A stretch of DNA of 64,000 bases from Bacteroidota bacterium (GTDB lineage Bacteria; Bacteroidota; Bacteroidia; Bacteroidales; SKPS01): the NCBI GenBank assembly GCA_022709695.1, contig JAKLII010000010.1:1-64000 (forward strand). Direction: 5' to 3'. The translations under genes were made by a program, and so were the position numbers. Of this stretch, positions 1 through 9,600 are shown in pieces. The number at the start of each line of letters is the position of its first letter. The stretch's first letter is position 1. The notes under the pieces are model-generated. The model was given only the letters and a program-made list of their open reading frames with translations, was not told the DNA's origin and made no database searches.

Positions 1-95
1 CGCTTCAAATTGACATGCACCCTTGACCTTTTGCACCCTGGCTCAATGGAGGTGGCGCATAAACAATTTCATTATCCACCTTAATCTATTGCGTT

Positions 96-563
96 ATGAA
101 AAAGCAGAATGAGTTTACCAATTGCGTTACCGAAATCCGTGCAACCTGGTCGAGAAGAGTACCATTGTGTGAACAGCCTGTGGTTAAAAGTTCCGGTGCT
201 GTGCATGAATACCTGATGAATGTGTTCGAAGACCTTGACTATGATGAGAAATTCTACATTGTGCACCTGTCAAGGGCCAACCGGATCATCGGCCATTCAC
301 ACATCTCAACAGGGGGGCTGTCCGGTACCGTTGTGGATCCGAAGAAGGTATTCCAGAATGCACTCAAGGCAAATGCCTGCGGACTGATCCTCGCACATAA
401 CCATCCTTCGGGCAACCTGCAACCCTCCGAGGCTGACAAGAAGCTGACCCAGAGGTTGGTTACAGTAGGGAAATTGCTGGAGATAGAGATTCTGGATCAC
501 CTGATTATGGCACAGGATGGTTATTTCAGCTTTGCAGACCATGGGTTGATTCCGGGGAATTGA
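96..563 (+). CDS. RadC-like JAB/MPN-domain protein
   Basis: This 155-residue protein has the JAB metalloprotease-like core of the RadC family, shorter than chromosomal RadC because the N-terminal helix-hairpin-helix part is missing. The metal-binding motif is visible: Glu51, then HNHPSG at 101-106 (His101, His103) and Asp114 after a Ser. Such short RadC proteins are common in phages, ICEs and plasmids of Bacteroidota. Their function is unproven; a DNA-repair role for RadC itself has been questioned. Here the gene lies immediately left of the phage head operon. The family assignment is secure, the role is not. Confidence 0.85.
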   Translation: MKKQNEFTNCVTEIRATWSRRVPLCEQPVVKSSGAVHEYLMNVFEDLDYDEKFYIVHLSRANRIIGHSHISTGGLSGTVVDPKKVFQNALKANACGLILAHNHPSGNLQPSEADKKLTQRLVTVGKLLEIEILDHLIMAQDGYFSFADHGLIPGN

Positions 564-608
564 CTCTAGTTTCTGAGAATGGCACGCGGGCTCAGTGAAC
601 CGTGCTTT

Positions 609-644
609 TGTCCTTTCGATTTGCCTCAACCCTCTGTTTTTTTG
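609..644 (+). promoter_or_regulatory. Putative phage promoter, copy 1 (TGTCCTTT...TTTG)
   Basis: TGTCCTTT starts at 609 and TTTG ends at 644, with base 36 of the site being the final G. The same two boxes with identical spacing occur at 17223, 21445 and 23694, each just upstream of a phage gene. The second box matches the TTTG end of the Bacteroidota -7 element, while TGTCCTTT replaces the usual TTTG at -33. This copy would drive the portal operon starting at 660. Confidence 0.55.
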
Positions 645-659
645 CCAAAACCTTTCCCT

Positions 660-932
660 ATGGACGATGATGCAATCAACCTGTACGAAGCCATCCGGTG
701 GATGGAAGCGCAAAAAGAGCCCTTCCGGGTGGAGTTCATCACCACCAGCCTTTCCAAAGGCACCGGTGGTCAGGTGAAGGTGATCGACCGTGCTTTGTGT
801 GGCGCCATCCGTGCCAACGTGCACAAGGAACATATGATCGGGCTGGTGGACCTGCAAAGCGATGACGCCACACCCATCCACACCTATATCTATTCACTCT
901 GTTATATCAACGGCAAACGCGTGGAGCTATGA
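660..932 (+). CDS. Small phage protein preceding the portal gene
   Basis: A 90-residue acidic protein with no domain I can name with certainty. The start at 660 is chosen because it lies 16 bases after the putative phage promoter, and the in-frame upstream extension (to 579) would run through that promoter. Its stop overlaps the portal start (ATGA), so the two are translationally coupled. The middle of the protein looks like a small beta-rich fold (FRVEFITTS, QVKVIDRAL). Similar small proteins sit next to portal genes in Bacteroidota prophages. The function is unknown. Confidence 0.7.
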   Translation: MDDDAINLYEAIRWMEAQKEPFRVEFITTSLSKGTGGQVKVIDRALCGAIRANVHKEHMIGLVDLQSDDATPIHTYIYSLCYINGKRVEL

Positions 933-2314
933 AAAGAAGTCCGGGAATCATCCAGGGAGAAAACCACGTTGCCATCCTGCCCGGCTCGCAGGCGCTCTAT
1001 TCATCCACCGCGCCGGTATCGCTTTACAACCCGCGGGAATCGGTATCGATACACCCGGCAAGCTTCGCATCCTACTTCTCGCAGGAGCCCTTTGAAGGGG
1101 AATACTTGCAGATCGGCTCGTACCGCATCGTGCCCAACGGCCCCGATAACCTCTTCCCGCTGAACTTCAAGCACCTGATCGATTCCAACGACAAGCTCCA
1201 CTCGATGCTGCGCCAGAAGATCGACCTGATGATGACCGGCGGGTATTACCTCTACCTGGAGCAGATGCAGGGGGGTAAGGTGGTGCAGCAGGAGATCCTG
1301 GACAACGAGATTGAGGACTGGCTGGAATCGTTCGGGTTTTTCAACTACCTGCTGGAGCAGGTTGTGGATTTTACCTACATCGAAAACAACGCAAGCCTGA
1401 TGGTGTGCAACAAGGCAAGGAGGTTCTCCTCTATGCAAAGCCAGGTAAAGATCTCTGCCCTGCAGTACCTTCCGGCGGAGGATATGCGGATGGGCTGGAG
1501 CGACCTCTTAAGCCACCGTACCCCGCAGCATTACTACCGGGGCAACTGGCTGTATCCCTCTACCATCGTGCAATACCCCGCTTACGACCGCTCCAGCCCT
1601 TTCCGGTTCAACTCCAGCGTCTTCTTTGTGAAGATGCCCACCTTCGGCTCGAAGCACTACGGCAGGCCACCGTTCATCGGCATCAGCTCCTACCTGGAGC
1701 TCAAAGCCCTGATCCTGGCATGGCAGAAAGACAACCTGAAGAACACGCAGTTCAAATGGCATGTGGAGAGCTCGTTCGATTTCTGGGAGACCGTTGCCAG
1801 GCATCGGGGCTGGGAGATGAACGGCCCGGAGATCCTGAAATATGAGCAGGAGATCCTGCAGCAGATCGACACCTTTCTGCGCTCGGAGACTGCCGAGAAC
1901 GCCCAGAAGCGTTTCCATACCAAGTTCGGCACCACCCAGTTCGGCAGCGACAAGGTGTCGGGCTGGAAAATCACCGCCCTGGAGGACAACACCCTGAAGA
2001 ACTCCGAGGCATACATCAAAGCTGGTGAACAGATTGATGCCTCCATCATTGCCTCGGTACATCTGGATCCTTCGCTGTCGAACATCCAGCAGCAGGGGAA
2101 GCTCTCCTCAGGGCTGGATAAGCTGATAGCGTTCAACATCCATCAGCTCACCGCCACCCCCTTGCCCCGCCGGCTGATCCTTTCGCCGGTGAACGAGGCA
2201 ATACGGGTGAACTTCTGGAAAGAGGGGTACCGCCCGAAGCTTGGCTTCAGGCAGATGCAGATGAACTACCAGGAGAAGGGGGCTGCCACCACCACAAACC
2301 CACAGGAGGAGTAA
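929..2314 (+). CDS. Phage portal-like protein
   Basis: A 461-residue protein judged to be the portal, the dodecameric ring through which DNA enters the capsid. Supporting features are its length, the GPDNLFP segment near residue 70, a helix-rich region that follows, the YGRPPFIG segment typical of the portal stem region (about residue 247), and a C-terminal helical crown ending in a disordered tail. Position also fits: it opens a head operon and is followed by connector-like genes. No single catalytic motif exists for portals, so this rests on overall pattern. A terminase gene would be expected to the left of the window. Confidence 0.7.
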   Translation: MKRSPGIIQGENHVAILPGSQALYSSTAPVSLYNPRESVSIHPASFASYFSQEPFEGEYLQIGSYRIVPNGPDNLFPLNFKHLIDSNDKLHSMLRQKIDLMMTGGYYLYLEQMQGGKVVQQEILDNEIEDWLESFGFFNYLLEQVVDFTYIENNASLMVCNKARRFSSMQSQVKISALQYLPAEDMRMGWSDLLSHRTPQHYYRGNWLYPSTIVQYPAYDRSSPFRFNSSVFFVKMPTFGSKHYGRPPFIGISSYLELKALILAWQKDNLKNTQFKWHVESSFDFWETVARHRGWEMNGPEILKYEQEILQQIDTFLRSETAENAQKRFHTKFGTTQFGSDKVSGWKITALEDNTLKNSEAYIKAGEQIDASIIASVHLDPSLSNIQQQGKLSSGLDKLIAFNIHQLTATPLPRRLILSPVNEAIRVNFWKEGYRPKLGFRQMQMNYQEKGAATTTNPQEE

Positions 2315-2317
2315 CCG

Positions 2318-3292
2318 ATGATCAGCAACACCCAGGAGCTGCAGCAGCACATCCGGCTGATCAGCCAAAACGATTTCGACAACATCCGCCCCTCGCTGAA
2401 ACGGGCTGAACGGTACGTTTCCCGTGTGACCGGGCAGCGCACCTGGGAGGCAGCCCTGACACATTACCGCTCCGAAGACTACGGCAATGTGCACACTCAG
2501 GGGTACCAGCCCAAAGACGAAACCTCGGGGCTGATGGACCAACTCGTGGATCGCATCCAGGATCCGCTGGTGCATTACGCCTACTATCTGTGGTCGCCCC
2601 AGGCAAACGTGATCCTGTCGGATTCGGGGTACCAGGTGGTATGGAGCGAATCCATGCGGCCGGCGCAGGAGTGGCAGATCAGGAAGGCAGAGCAATCGCT
2701 GCTGGATACCGCCCATGAGTTCATGGACGACCTGGTGGAGTTCCTGGACCGGCACATCGATGCCTTTGAATTCTGGGGAGGCTCCGAGGAGCAGGCATCC
2801 TGCCACGAGCTGCTGATCCGATCAGCGCGGGAGTTCTCGCTCCAGATCCCCATCAACGACTCCCGGCGGGTGTTCATCGAGCTGAAACCCCATATCCAGC
2901 GGTCTGAACACAGCTACATCCTTCCTATTATCGGGCGGGAGCAGTTCGACCTGCTGAAAGAGCGACAGAAAGACGGAGAACTCACCCCGGAGGATGAAAC
3001 CATGCTGGGGCTTATCCGTCCACCCCTGGCACACATGGCACTGTGGCATGCAAGCGCCATGCTGCCTGTGGATATCCTGCCCGGAAACCTTACCGGAAGC
3101 AGTAGCACCAACACCCCAAAGAATCAGCCCGCCCATACCCAACTGCTGAACACCTTTGCCGCCCACCTGAAATCCACCGGCGAGGAGCTGCTGAAGCAGC
3201 TCAGCCTTTTTGTACAGGCACTGCATGCAGTGCCTCCTACGGAATCCACCGGCAAAACCATCATTGTCACCGACAAATGCTTCTCCCTATGA
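2318..3292 (+). CDS. DUF6712-like phage head/connector protein
   Basis: A 324-residue protein starting three bases after the portal stop, with a good AGGAGGA sequence upstream. The N-terminus (about residues 1-60, helical, with ISNTQELQ near the start) and the general layout resemble the DUF6712 proteins that follow portals in Bacteroidota phages and are thought to act in head completion or head-tail joining. The middle carries a helical, acidic region, and the last 60 residues look like a linker and helix. The family name is from memory of sequence style, not a profile search. Its stop overlaps the next start. Confidence 0.5.
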   Translation: MISNTQELQQHIRLISQNDFDNIRPSLKRAERYVSRVTGQRTWEAALTHYRSEDYGNVHTQGYQPKDETSGLMDQLVDRIQDPLVHYAYYLWSPQANVILSDSGYQVVWSESMRPAQEWQIRKAEQSLLDTAHEFMDDLVEFLDRHIDAFEFWGGSEEQASCHELLIRSAREFSLQIPINDSRRVFIELKPHIQRSEHSYILPIIGREQFDLLKERQKDGELTPEDETMLGLIRPPLAHMALWHASAMLPVDILPGNLTGSSSTNTPKNQPAHTQLLNTFAAHLKSTGEELLKQLSLFVQALHAVPPTESTGKTIIVTDKCFSL

Positions 3293-4176
3293 AATCCATC
3301 TCCGTAAACGGCAATACCCGGATGGTACCGGAGCAGCTTTCGGAGCTTACCCCGCAAGAGCTCCGGTGGCTGATGCGGCACATTATATATGGTATGGATG
3401 CCGGCCTCATGAAGCTGCAGTTTCTCTGCCGCTACTTCAGGCTCCCCTTGCGCAGGATCAACAGGTTACGACAGAAGATCACCAGAGCAATAGATCCCAT
3501 CGAGCGTGCCCTGCTGCAGGAGCACTACCTGGAATGCAACAGCAAGATTTTCCTGCTGACCGAGCAGTTTAACTTCCTTTTGCACGACCGCACCCTGTTG
3601 CACAACCCCATGCCGGTAATCCGCTTCCCGTGGTGGAGATTCCGGAAGCTGCTGGGCCCGGCGGATGAGCTGAAAAACATCACCATCTGGGAGTTCGCCC
3701 TGACAGAACGTGCCTTGTCGAACTTCCTTGCCACCGACCGTGAAGAATACCTCGACCAGATGATGGCGATACTTTACCGCCGCTGTTCCTTTCGCCGAAG
3801 GGTGGCATCCTTGTTTTGGCACCAGACTGACCTGCGGGTTCCCTTCTGCGACCAGGTGCATATTCATCCTATCCGCAGGATCAGAAACCTGCCCCTGGAG
3901 GTGAAGCTTTTGGTATCGGTATTCTTTGCCTCGGTGGTGATGAGCTTCAAAGAGCCGCACCGGTTCCCCAATGTCTATCACCAGCAGAAGGAGAAGCAAT
4001 CACCCGGCACCCGGGAGCTCTCGTGGGCTGATGTGATCATGGAACTCAGCGGCCCGATCCCCGGCAAGGAGGCATCCACCGCAGCCACCAACCTCTACAC
4101 CTTCCTGCATCGCCTCGAGCTGAACGCCGTGAAGCTGCAGAAGATCCGTCTCATCCACACCCCCGAAACCCTATGA
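3289..4176 (+). CDS. Phage protein of unknown function, head/tail operon
   Basis: A 295-residue basic, helix-rich protein. The ATG at 3289 overlaps the previous stop (ATGA) and is preferred over the in-frame ATG at 3277. A strongly basic middle (RRINRLRQK, RRCSFRRR) suggests nucleic-acid or capsid contact, but I recognise no family. The C-terminus overlaps the next gene by four bases. By position between connector-like and small tail-completion-like genes, an assembly role is likely. Confidence 0.6.
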   Translation: MKSISVNGNTRMVPEQLSELTPQELRWLMRHIIYGMDAGLMKLQFLCRYFRLPLRRINRLRQKITRAIDPIERALLQEHYLECNSKIFLLTEQFNFLLHDRTLLHNPMPVIRFPWWRFRKLLGPADELKNITIWEFALTERALSNFLATDREEYLDQMMAILYRRCSFRRRVASLFWHQTDLRVPFCDQVHIHPIRRIRNLPLEVKLLVSVFFASVVMSFKEPHRFPNVYHQQKEKQSPGTRELSWADVIMELSGPIPGKEASTAATNLYTFLHRLELNAVKLQKIRLIHTPETL

Positions 4177-4637
4177 ATGTAATCACCTACGAAGAGTACT
4201 TCCGGAAGTTCGTTATTGCGGGCATTGCCGGCAGCATGTACCACATCGACCTGCTGGACCTGGACACCGCTGCCGGGGATCTGCGCAGTGGCCGCTATAC
4301 CCCCGACCACCTCATCCTGGAATCTTTCACCGTAAACACCGACCTCCAGCATGCCGACCAGATCTTCGACCAGTTTCTGGGGGCTGTTCTGATCCTCGCC
4401 CCATCCAACATCCGCACCCTGAACCAGCAAGCCAAAACCCAACTGCTGAACACCACCTTTGAGTCCATTGCCCTGATCAAACGCTCGATGATCCAGGATA
4501 AATACAGCGGCTGCCACCTGATGGAAGGCCTTGTGGTGCAAAGCATGGTCACCGAGAAGGTGGGGCCGGTGCTGGACGGGTTTTTTGGCTGGCGGCTGCA
4601 GTTTCAGGTGAATATCGATCAAAACATGGAGCTATGA
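4173..4637 (+). CDS. Small phage structural/assembly protein, unknown
   Basis: A 154-residue protein with an even mix of helices and strands and no transmembrane segment. It begins in a four-base overlap with the preceding gene and ends in a four-base overlap with the next. Its size and position fit a tail-completion or neck protein, but no diagnostic motif is visible. It contains a basic-free acidic N-terminal half and a C-terminal segment ending FQVNIDQN. Confidence 0.55.
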   Translation: MNVITYEEYFRKFVIAGIAGSMYHIDLLDLDTAAGDLRSGRYTPDHLILESFTVNTDLQHADQIFDQFLGAVLILAPSNIRTLNQQAKTQLLNTTFESIALIKRSMIQDKYSGCHLMEGLVVQSMVTEKVGPVLDGFFGWRLQFQVNIDQNMEL

Positions 4638-5236
4638 AACAACTCCCCGGAGCCGTTGCCCTGATGCTGCTTTTCCTTGCAGGATTCATAACCGGCGGGA
4701 TCGTGTGCAACAGGATGCAACCCAATCCTGTAAGTGACACCACCTACATCACCCACATTGTGCCCGGTGATTCGGTGCCGGTGCATATCCTTACCAAAGT
4801 GCCGGTGGTAACGGCGCTGGATACCATTCCAACGCGCATACCCACCGGACTGCAGGACACTTTTTTAATCGTATCCGACTACCTGGCAACACGGTACTAC
4901 CAGGATACTCTGGTGCAGCCCGGCAACTTTTTGGCGGTGATCCGGGACAGCGTTGCCGAAAACCGCATCACCTACCGCTCGGTGGACCACCAGAACCTCA
5001 GGCAGCAGGAGATCCACACCACCCGCATAACCAGCGGCGAAGCAGGAACAAAGCGCTTTTCACTGGGGGGCGGCATCCTGGCGGGTTCGCAGGGATGGTT
5101 TGCGGGTCCCATCCTGCAAATGACCGATCACAAACACAACACCTTCACCATCCAGGCATACACCGGAGGCAACGCCCCATTGCTGATCGGGGTAGCTTAC
5201 ACCTTCCGGTTGCCTGCCAAACCCTTTATCCGATGA
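4634..5236 (+). CDS. Membrane-anchored phage protein (DUF6808-like)
   Basis: A 200-residue protein with one N-terminal membrane segment (about residues 7-24) followed by a short cysteine and a periplasmic-looking beta-rich domain. The layout resembles the DUF6808-type proteins that lie beside holins in Bacteroidota prophages. Being directly upstream of holin and endolysin genes, it may be a lysis accessory protein such as a spanin-like factor; that is inference. It overlaps both neighbours by four bases. Confidence 0.5.
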   Translation: MKQLPGAVALMLLFLAGFITGGIVCNRMQPNPVSDTTYITHIVPGDSVPVHILTKVPVVTALDTIPTRIPTGLQDTFLIVSDYLATRYYQDTLVQPGNFLAVIRDSVAENRITYRSVDHQNLRQQEIHTTRITSGEAGTKRFSLGGGILAGSQGWFAGPILQMTDHKHNTFTIQAYTGGNAPLLIGVAYTFRLPAKPFIR

Positions 5237-5802
5237 AAAACATGCTTCTTGCTTCGCAATCTTTTTTCCACGAAACCAATCCCTGGGCTGTATTCCTGGG
5301 GCTGTGCATCGCCGTATTCTGCTCCATCCAGGTGGTGTTTTACGGCGTGGTGCTGGTGGTGCTGCTGAACTTCATATCCGGGGTATGGAAGAGCGCCGTG
5401 ATCAATGGCAGGTTCACCCTCCTTGCCACCGGACTCTACAAGATGGTGATGAAGGTGGGCGGGTATGGCATTGCCATCGCCACCTTCGGCATCGCCGACG
5501 TGCTGATCCTGCAGATCACCAACCAGGAGTACCGCGTCACCCTTTCGATGGTCATCGCCGGAATCATCATCCTGTACGAAGGCAAATCGGTGACCGACAA
5601 CCTGTATGCCCTCACCGGCAACAGGATCTTCAGGCAGATCAACAAGTCGGTCTCCGAAGCATTCCAGCGGCGCATCGACCTGGAGATAGACCAGAAGGTA
5701 AGCCAGCCGGTGGTCGTGGAGCCGCCCACCCGGAAGGATACCCAGGAACCCATTGAAAAGAACAACGACTATGGCTACACAGATCACACCACAGGCAATT
5801 AA
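5233..5802 (+). CDS. Phage holin (Phage_holin_4-like)
   Basis: A 189-residue protein with three hydrophobic segments (about residues 18-47, 76-94 and 101-116) followed by a charged cytoplasmic tail, matching the toxin-secretion/phage-lysis holin group that is common in Bacteroidota and Firmicutes phages. It would form membrane lesions that release the endolysin encoded next. The start at 5233 overlaps the previous stop. The end overlaps the endolysin start by 32 bases, a compact lysis cassette. Confidence 0.8.
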   Translation: MKNMLLASQSFFHETNPWAVFLGLCIAVFCSIQVVFYGVVLVVLLNFISGVWKSAVINGRFTLLATGLYKMVMKVGGYGIAIATFGIADVLILQITNQEYRVTLSMVIAGIIILYEGKSVTDNLYALTGNRIFRQINKSVSEAFQRRIDLEIDQKVSQPVVVEPPTRKDTQEPIEKNNDYGYTDHTTGN

Positions 5803-6430
5803 GGCAGCCGCGGAAGCCTGGGTAAAGAAGGCAGGCGGCACAGCGCTGGGGCACGAGAAAACATTCCGCTTTATGCTCGATCACATCACCGCCATCCGGC
5901 AGCCCGCAACTGCCAAAGCCCCAACCCCGCAGGAGGCATTTGTGAAGCGATACCTGCCTTATGCCCGCAAGACGGAGGTTGCCACGGGCATTTCTGCCAT
6001 CTTCATAGTAGCCCAGGCAGCCCTGGAGAGCGGCTGGGGCAGGAGCAGCATCGGCAACAACGTGTTCGGGATCACCGCCGGAACCCACTGGACCGGAAAA
6101 AAGCAACTGCGTTCCACAATCGAGTACCACGACACCAAAACGGTACAATACCCAGAGGTGATCTCCATCACCTGGGATGCAGCCCGCAAGAAGTACAAGT
6201 ACCTGGTAAAACGCTACTTTCGCGACTACGACAGCATCGAAGAGGCGTTCCTCGACCACGCTAAAATCTTATCCCTGCCGCATTTCGCCCACGCCCAGCC
6301 ACATAAAGGCAACCCCAAAGCCTTCGCCCAGGCACTCCAGGCAGGCTCAAAAAAGTACGCCACCAGCCCGAAATACGCGGAAGTACTGGAAAAAGTGATT
6401 GAGATGGTGGAGGGGGTGGTTATTCAATAA
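5771..6430 (+). CDS. Endolysin, glucosaminidase domain
   Basis: A 219-residue protein with a peptidoglycan glucosaminidase (FlgJ-C/LytG-like) domain at about residues 58-200. The catalytic glutamate is in ALESGWG (Glu86), followed by NNVFGI and the Tyr-rich second half usual for the family. No signal peptide is visible, so it depends on the holin. The start at 5771 (MATQ) is preferred to 5753 because it gives the usual N-terminus. It is the last phage gene before the cargo block. Confidence 0.85.
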   Translation: MATQITPQAIKAAAEAWVKKAGGTALGHEKTFRFMLDHITAIRQPATAKAPTPQEAFVKRYLPYARKTEVATGISAIFIVAQAALESGWGRSSIGNNVFGITAGTHWTGKKQLRSTIEYHDTKTVQYPEVISITWDAARKKYKYLVKRYFRDYDSIEEAFLDHAKILSLPHFAHAQPHKGNPKAFAQALQAGSKKYATSPKYAEVLEKVIEMVEGVVIQ

Positions 6431-6483
6431 GGAGCCTGGCCTAATTTGCTGTTAAGTTGCTGTGTTTGCTGAAACTTTTTCTT

Positions 6484-6505
6484 ATGTTGACAATATTCAC
6501 AACAT
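6484..6505. promoter_or_regulatory. 22-bp palindrome upstream of the defence operon
   Basis: The site reads ATGTTG, two bases, AATATT, two bases, CAACAT. Eighteen of 22 bases are symmetric about one centre, which is usual for an operator bound by a dimer. It lies about 34 bases before the -33 box of the operon promoter. No regulator gene is adjacent, so the binding protein is unknown. Confidence 0.4.
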
Positions 6506-6538
6506 ATTTCCTGTGCACTATTGTTAGCAAACTATTTA

Positions 6539-6569
6539 TTTGGTCGCTATATAGAATTTTGTAATTTTG
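6539..6569 (+). promoter_or_regulatory. Bacteroidota promoter of the defence operon
   Basis: TTTG at 6539-6542 and TAATTTTG at 6562-6569 are separated by 19 bases, a full match to the Bacteroidota -33/-7 consensus. Transcription would start near 6575, leaving a leader of about 80 bases. This supports translation from 6653 rather than from the in-frame ATG at 6521, which lies upstream of the promoter. Confidence 0.7.
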
Positions 6570-6652
6570 ATCTGATTGTAAGATACCTAATATTTTCTCG
6601 TATCGGTATTAGTTATGTCTTATGCTATATTGGCTTAACTGTAATACCCCAA

Positions 6653-9600
6653 ATGACCAAACTCGAAAATATCACCAAAGGCACCTACCTTAATGGCGTA
6701 ATCCCCAACCAAATGGTTGAAGTGATTGATGCTGTGTGGCATGGTACTGACGTGATTGAAATAACTTTTAAGGATAGCCTTGGCAATCCTAACAATGAAA
6801 TCCTCTATCGGGACAATGAACCCAATCTTGAAATTCTAACCGCTTCAGCTCCCTGGAGCTTCAATGCATCTTCCGAAAAATTCAAGCTCGTTTCCGAAGC
6901 ATACCGTATTCGGTTGGCTTACATTTTTGATCCAATGATGGCCATTCACACCTCCATGATTGAGCCATTGCCTCACCAGATCACTGCCGTTTACGACAGC
7001 ATGTTACCTCGGCAACCGCTACGCTATGTATTGGCAGACGATCCGGGGGCAGGTAAAACCATCATGGCCGGATTACTCATTAAAGAACTGGCTATTCGTG
7101 GAGATGTGAAAAGATGCCTTATTGTTTGTCCAGGAGTACTTGCTGAACAATGGCAGGATGAACTCTTTCAGAAATTTCAACTACCATTTGAAATCCTTAC
7201 CAACGATAAAACCAATTCTTCCAAAACAGGCAATTGGTTTAATGAAGAAAATTTTGTGATTGCTCGACTCGATAAACTGAGCCGGGATGAAGATTTGCAG
7301 GAAAAGCTGAAGGTAACCGATTGGGATTTGGTTATTGTGGATGAAGCGCACAAAATGTCTGCTTCATTCTTTGGTGGTGAAGTTAAATACACCAAACGCT
7401 ACCGATTAGGGCAATTGCTTTCAAGGCAAACAAGGCACTTCCTGCTCATGACAGCAACGCCACACAATGGCAAGGAAGAAGATTTTCAATTGTTCCTGGC
7501 ATTGATTGATGGAGACCGTTTTGAAGGCAGATTCCGTGATGGCGTTCACACCGTAGATGTGTCCGACATCATGCGCAGGTTGTTGAAGGAGCAGTTGGTG
7601 AAATTTGATGGTAAACCGCTTTTCCCTGAAAGGATTGCTATAACGGTTCCTTACCAGCTTACACCGGATGAAGAACGACTCTACGTAGAAGTGACCAACT
7701 ATGTGCGGGAGCAATTCAACAGAGCCGACAATTTGGAATCCGGAAGACGTGGCTCAGTTGGTTTTGCTTTGACCATCCTGCAACGAAGACTTGCATCTTC
7801 CCCCGAAGCGATTTATCAATCATTGCGCAGAAGAAAGGAACGCCTTCAGGCAAGGCTGGAAGAAGAAAGACTTTTCCAAAGGGTAGAACTTCGCCCTGAG
7901 CAACTTCCTGATGTTGATGATGACGAAGACTTTGAAGATTATTTAAATGACCAGTCTTCAGATGAGCAGGACCAAGTAGAGAATGAATTTGTAGACCGTG
8001 CAACCACAGCACGAACCATTCAGGAACTTGAAGCTGAAATCAATACACTAAAGCAGTTAGAAGAACTGGCCTTTACCGTGAAACGGTCGGGCACTGATAA
8101 AAAATGGGAACAACTCTCCAACATCCTTATCGAAAACGAATGGATGTTTGATGATGCAGGCAACAGAAGAAAACTGGTCATCTTCACCGAGCACCGGGAC
8201 ACCTTGAATTATCTCGCACTGAAAATCAGGACGCTTTTAGGTAGTCAGGATGCGGTGGTTACAATACAAGGTGGAATGAATCGTGAAGACCGCAGAAAAG
8301 CCCAGGAACAATTCACGCAGGACGTGAATGTATCTGTACTGATCGCAACGGATGCAGCCGGTGAAGGTATCAACCTGCAACGGGCACACTTGATGGTAAA
8401 CTACGATTTGCCTTGGAACCCCAACCGACTGGAACAAAGGTTTGGCCGTATTCACCGGATTGGACAAACTGAAGTATGCCGCCTCTGGAACATCATTGCA
8501 CACCAAACCCGTGAAGGTGAAGTGTGGCAGCGATTGTTTGATAAATTGGAAATAGAACGGGAAGCATTGGGCGGACAGGTGTTTGACGTGTTGGGTGAAA
8601 TGACTTTTGAAAACAAAAGCCTGAGAGATTTATTGATTGAAGCCATCCGCTATGGAAGCGATCCGGAGCGAAAAGCATTTTTAGACAGAGTATTGGATGA
8701 AGCATTAGACCATGCTAAGCTTGAAAAGCTTTTGCAGGAAAGGTCACTTCATGCCATCACCATGACCAAGTCAAGTGTGCAGGAAATCAGGGAAGAAATG
8801 GACAGGGCTGCGGCCAGAAAACTCCAACCCCACTTCATTGCTGATTTCTTTTTGACTGCTTTCAAGGCATTGGGCGGTTCGGTTACAGAAAAGGAAAAAG
8901 GAAGATATCAGGTGCTTCATGTGCCTGCAGCCATACGCAACAGAGACCGCATCATTGGCACACGCGAACCCATTCTCAAAAGCTATGAGCGCATCACATT
9001 CCACAAAGAATTGGTATCGGTGCAAGGCAAGCCTTTGGCTGCCTTTGTTTGCCCCGGTCATCCTTTGTTGGATGCCACCATTGATTTGCTGCTCGAATCA
9101 AAAATAGGCTTGCTTAAACAAGGTTCTGTCTTGATTGATGAACTCCACCCCGACAGTGAACCACGAGTGCTTTTCTATCTGGAAAACAGTGTGCAGGATG
9201 CACGCCAGTTGGAAACAGGTGGCCGAAGAACCATCAGCAGAGAAGTGCATTTTGTAGAACTGAATGGGCAAGGGCAAATCATGCAAGCAGGCTATGCGCC
9301 GTATTTGGATTACCACCAAGCTTCCGAAGAAGAAATCAATGAAGTGCTGTCCAAAGCAGATACCCTGCCCTGGTTGAAGCAAAACATGGAAGACAAAATC
9401 AAGTCCTTCGCTATCACCACCATTGCAAAAGAACACCTTGAGCGGGTGAAAAAGAACCGACAGTATTTGGTGGAGAAAACCAAAAATGCCGTACATGAAA
9501 GATTGACCAACGAAATACGCTATTGGGACCACCGTGCCCGTGACCTGCGTATGCAGGAAGAATCAGGCAGACCCAATGCAAAACTCAATTCCAACGAAGC

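Noticed and set aside
24..33. TGACCTTTTG near the window start as a fifth phage promoter
   Set aside because: The first box differs by one base and no TTTG lies at the expected distance (bases 56-59).
96..563. RadC as a DNA-repair gene
   Set aside because: Only the JAB part is present, and mobile-element RadC proteins have no shown repair role; annotated by family only.
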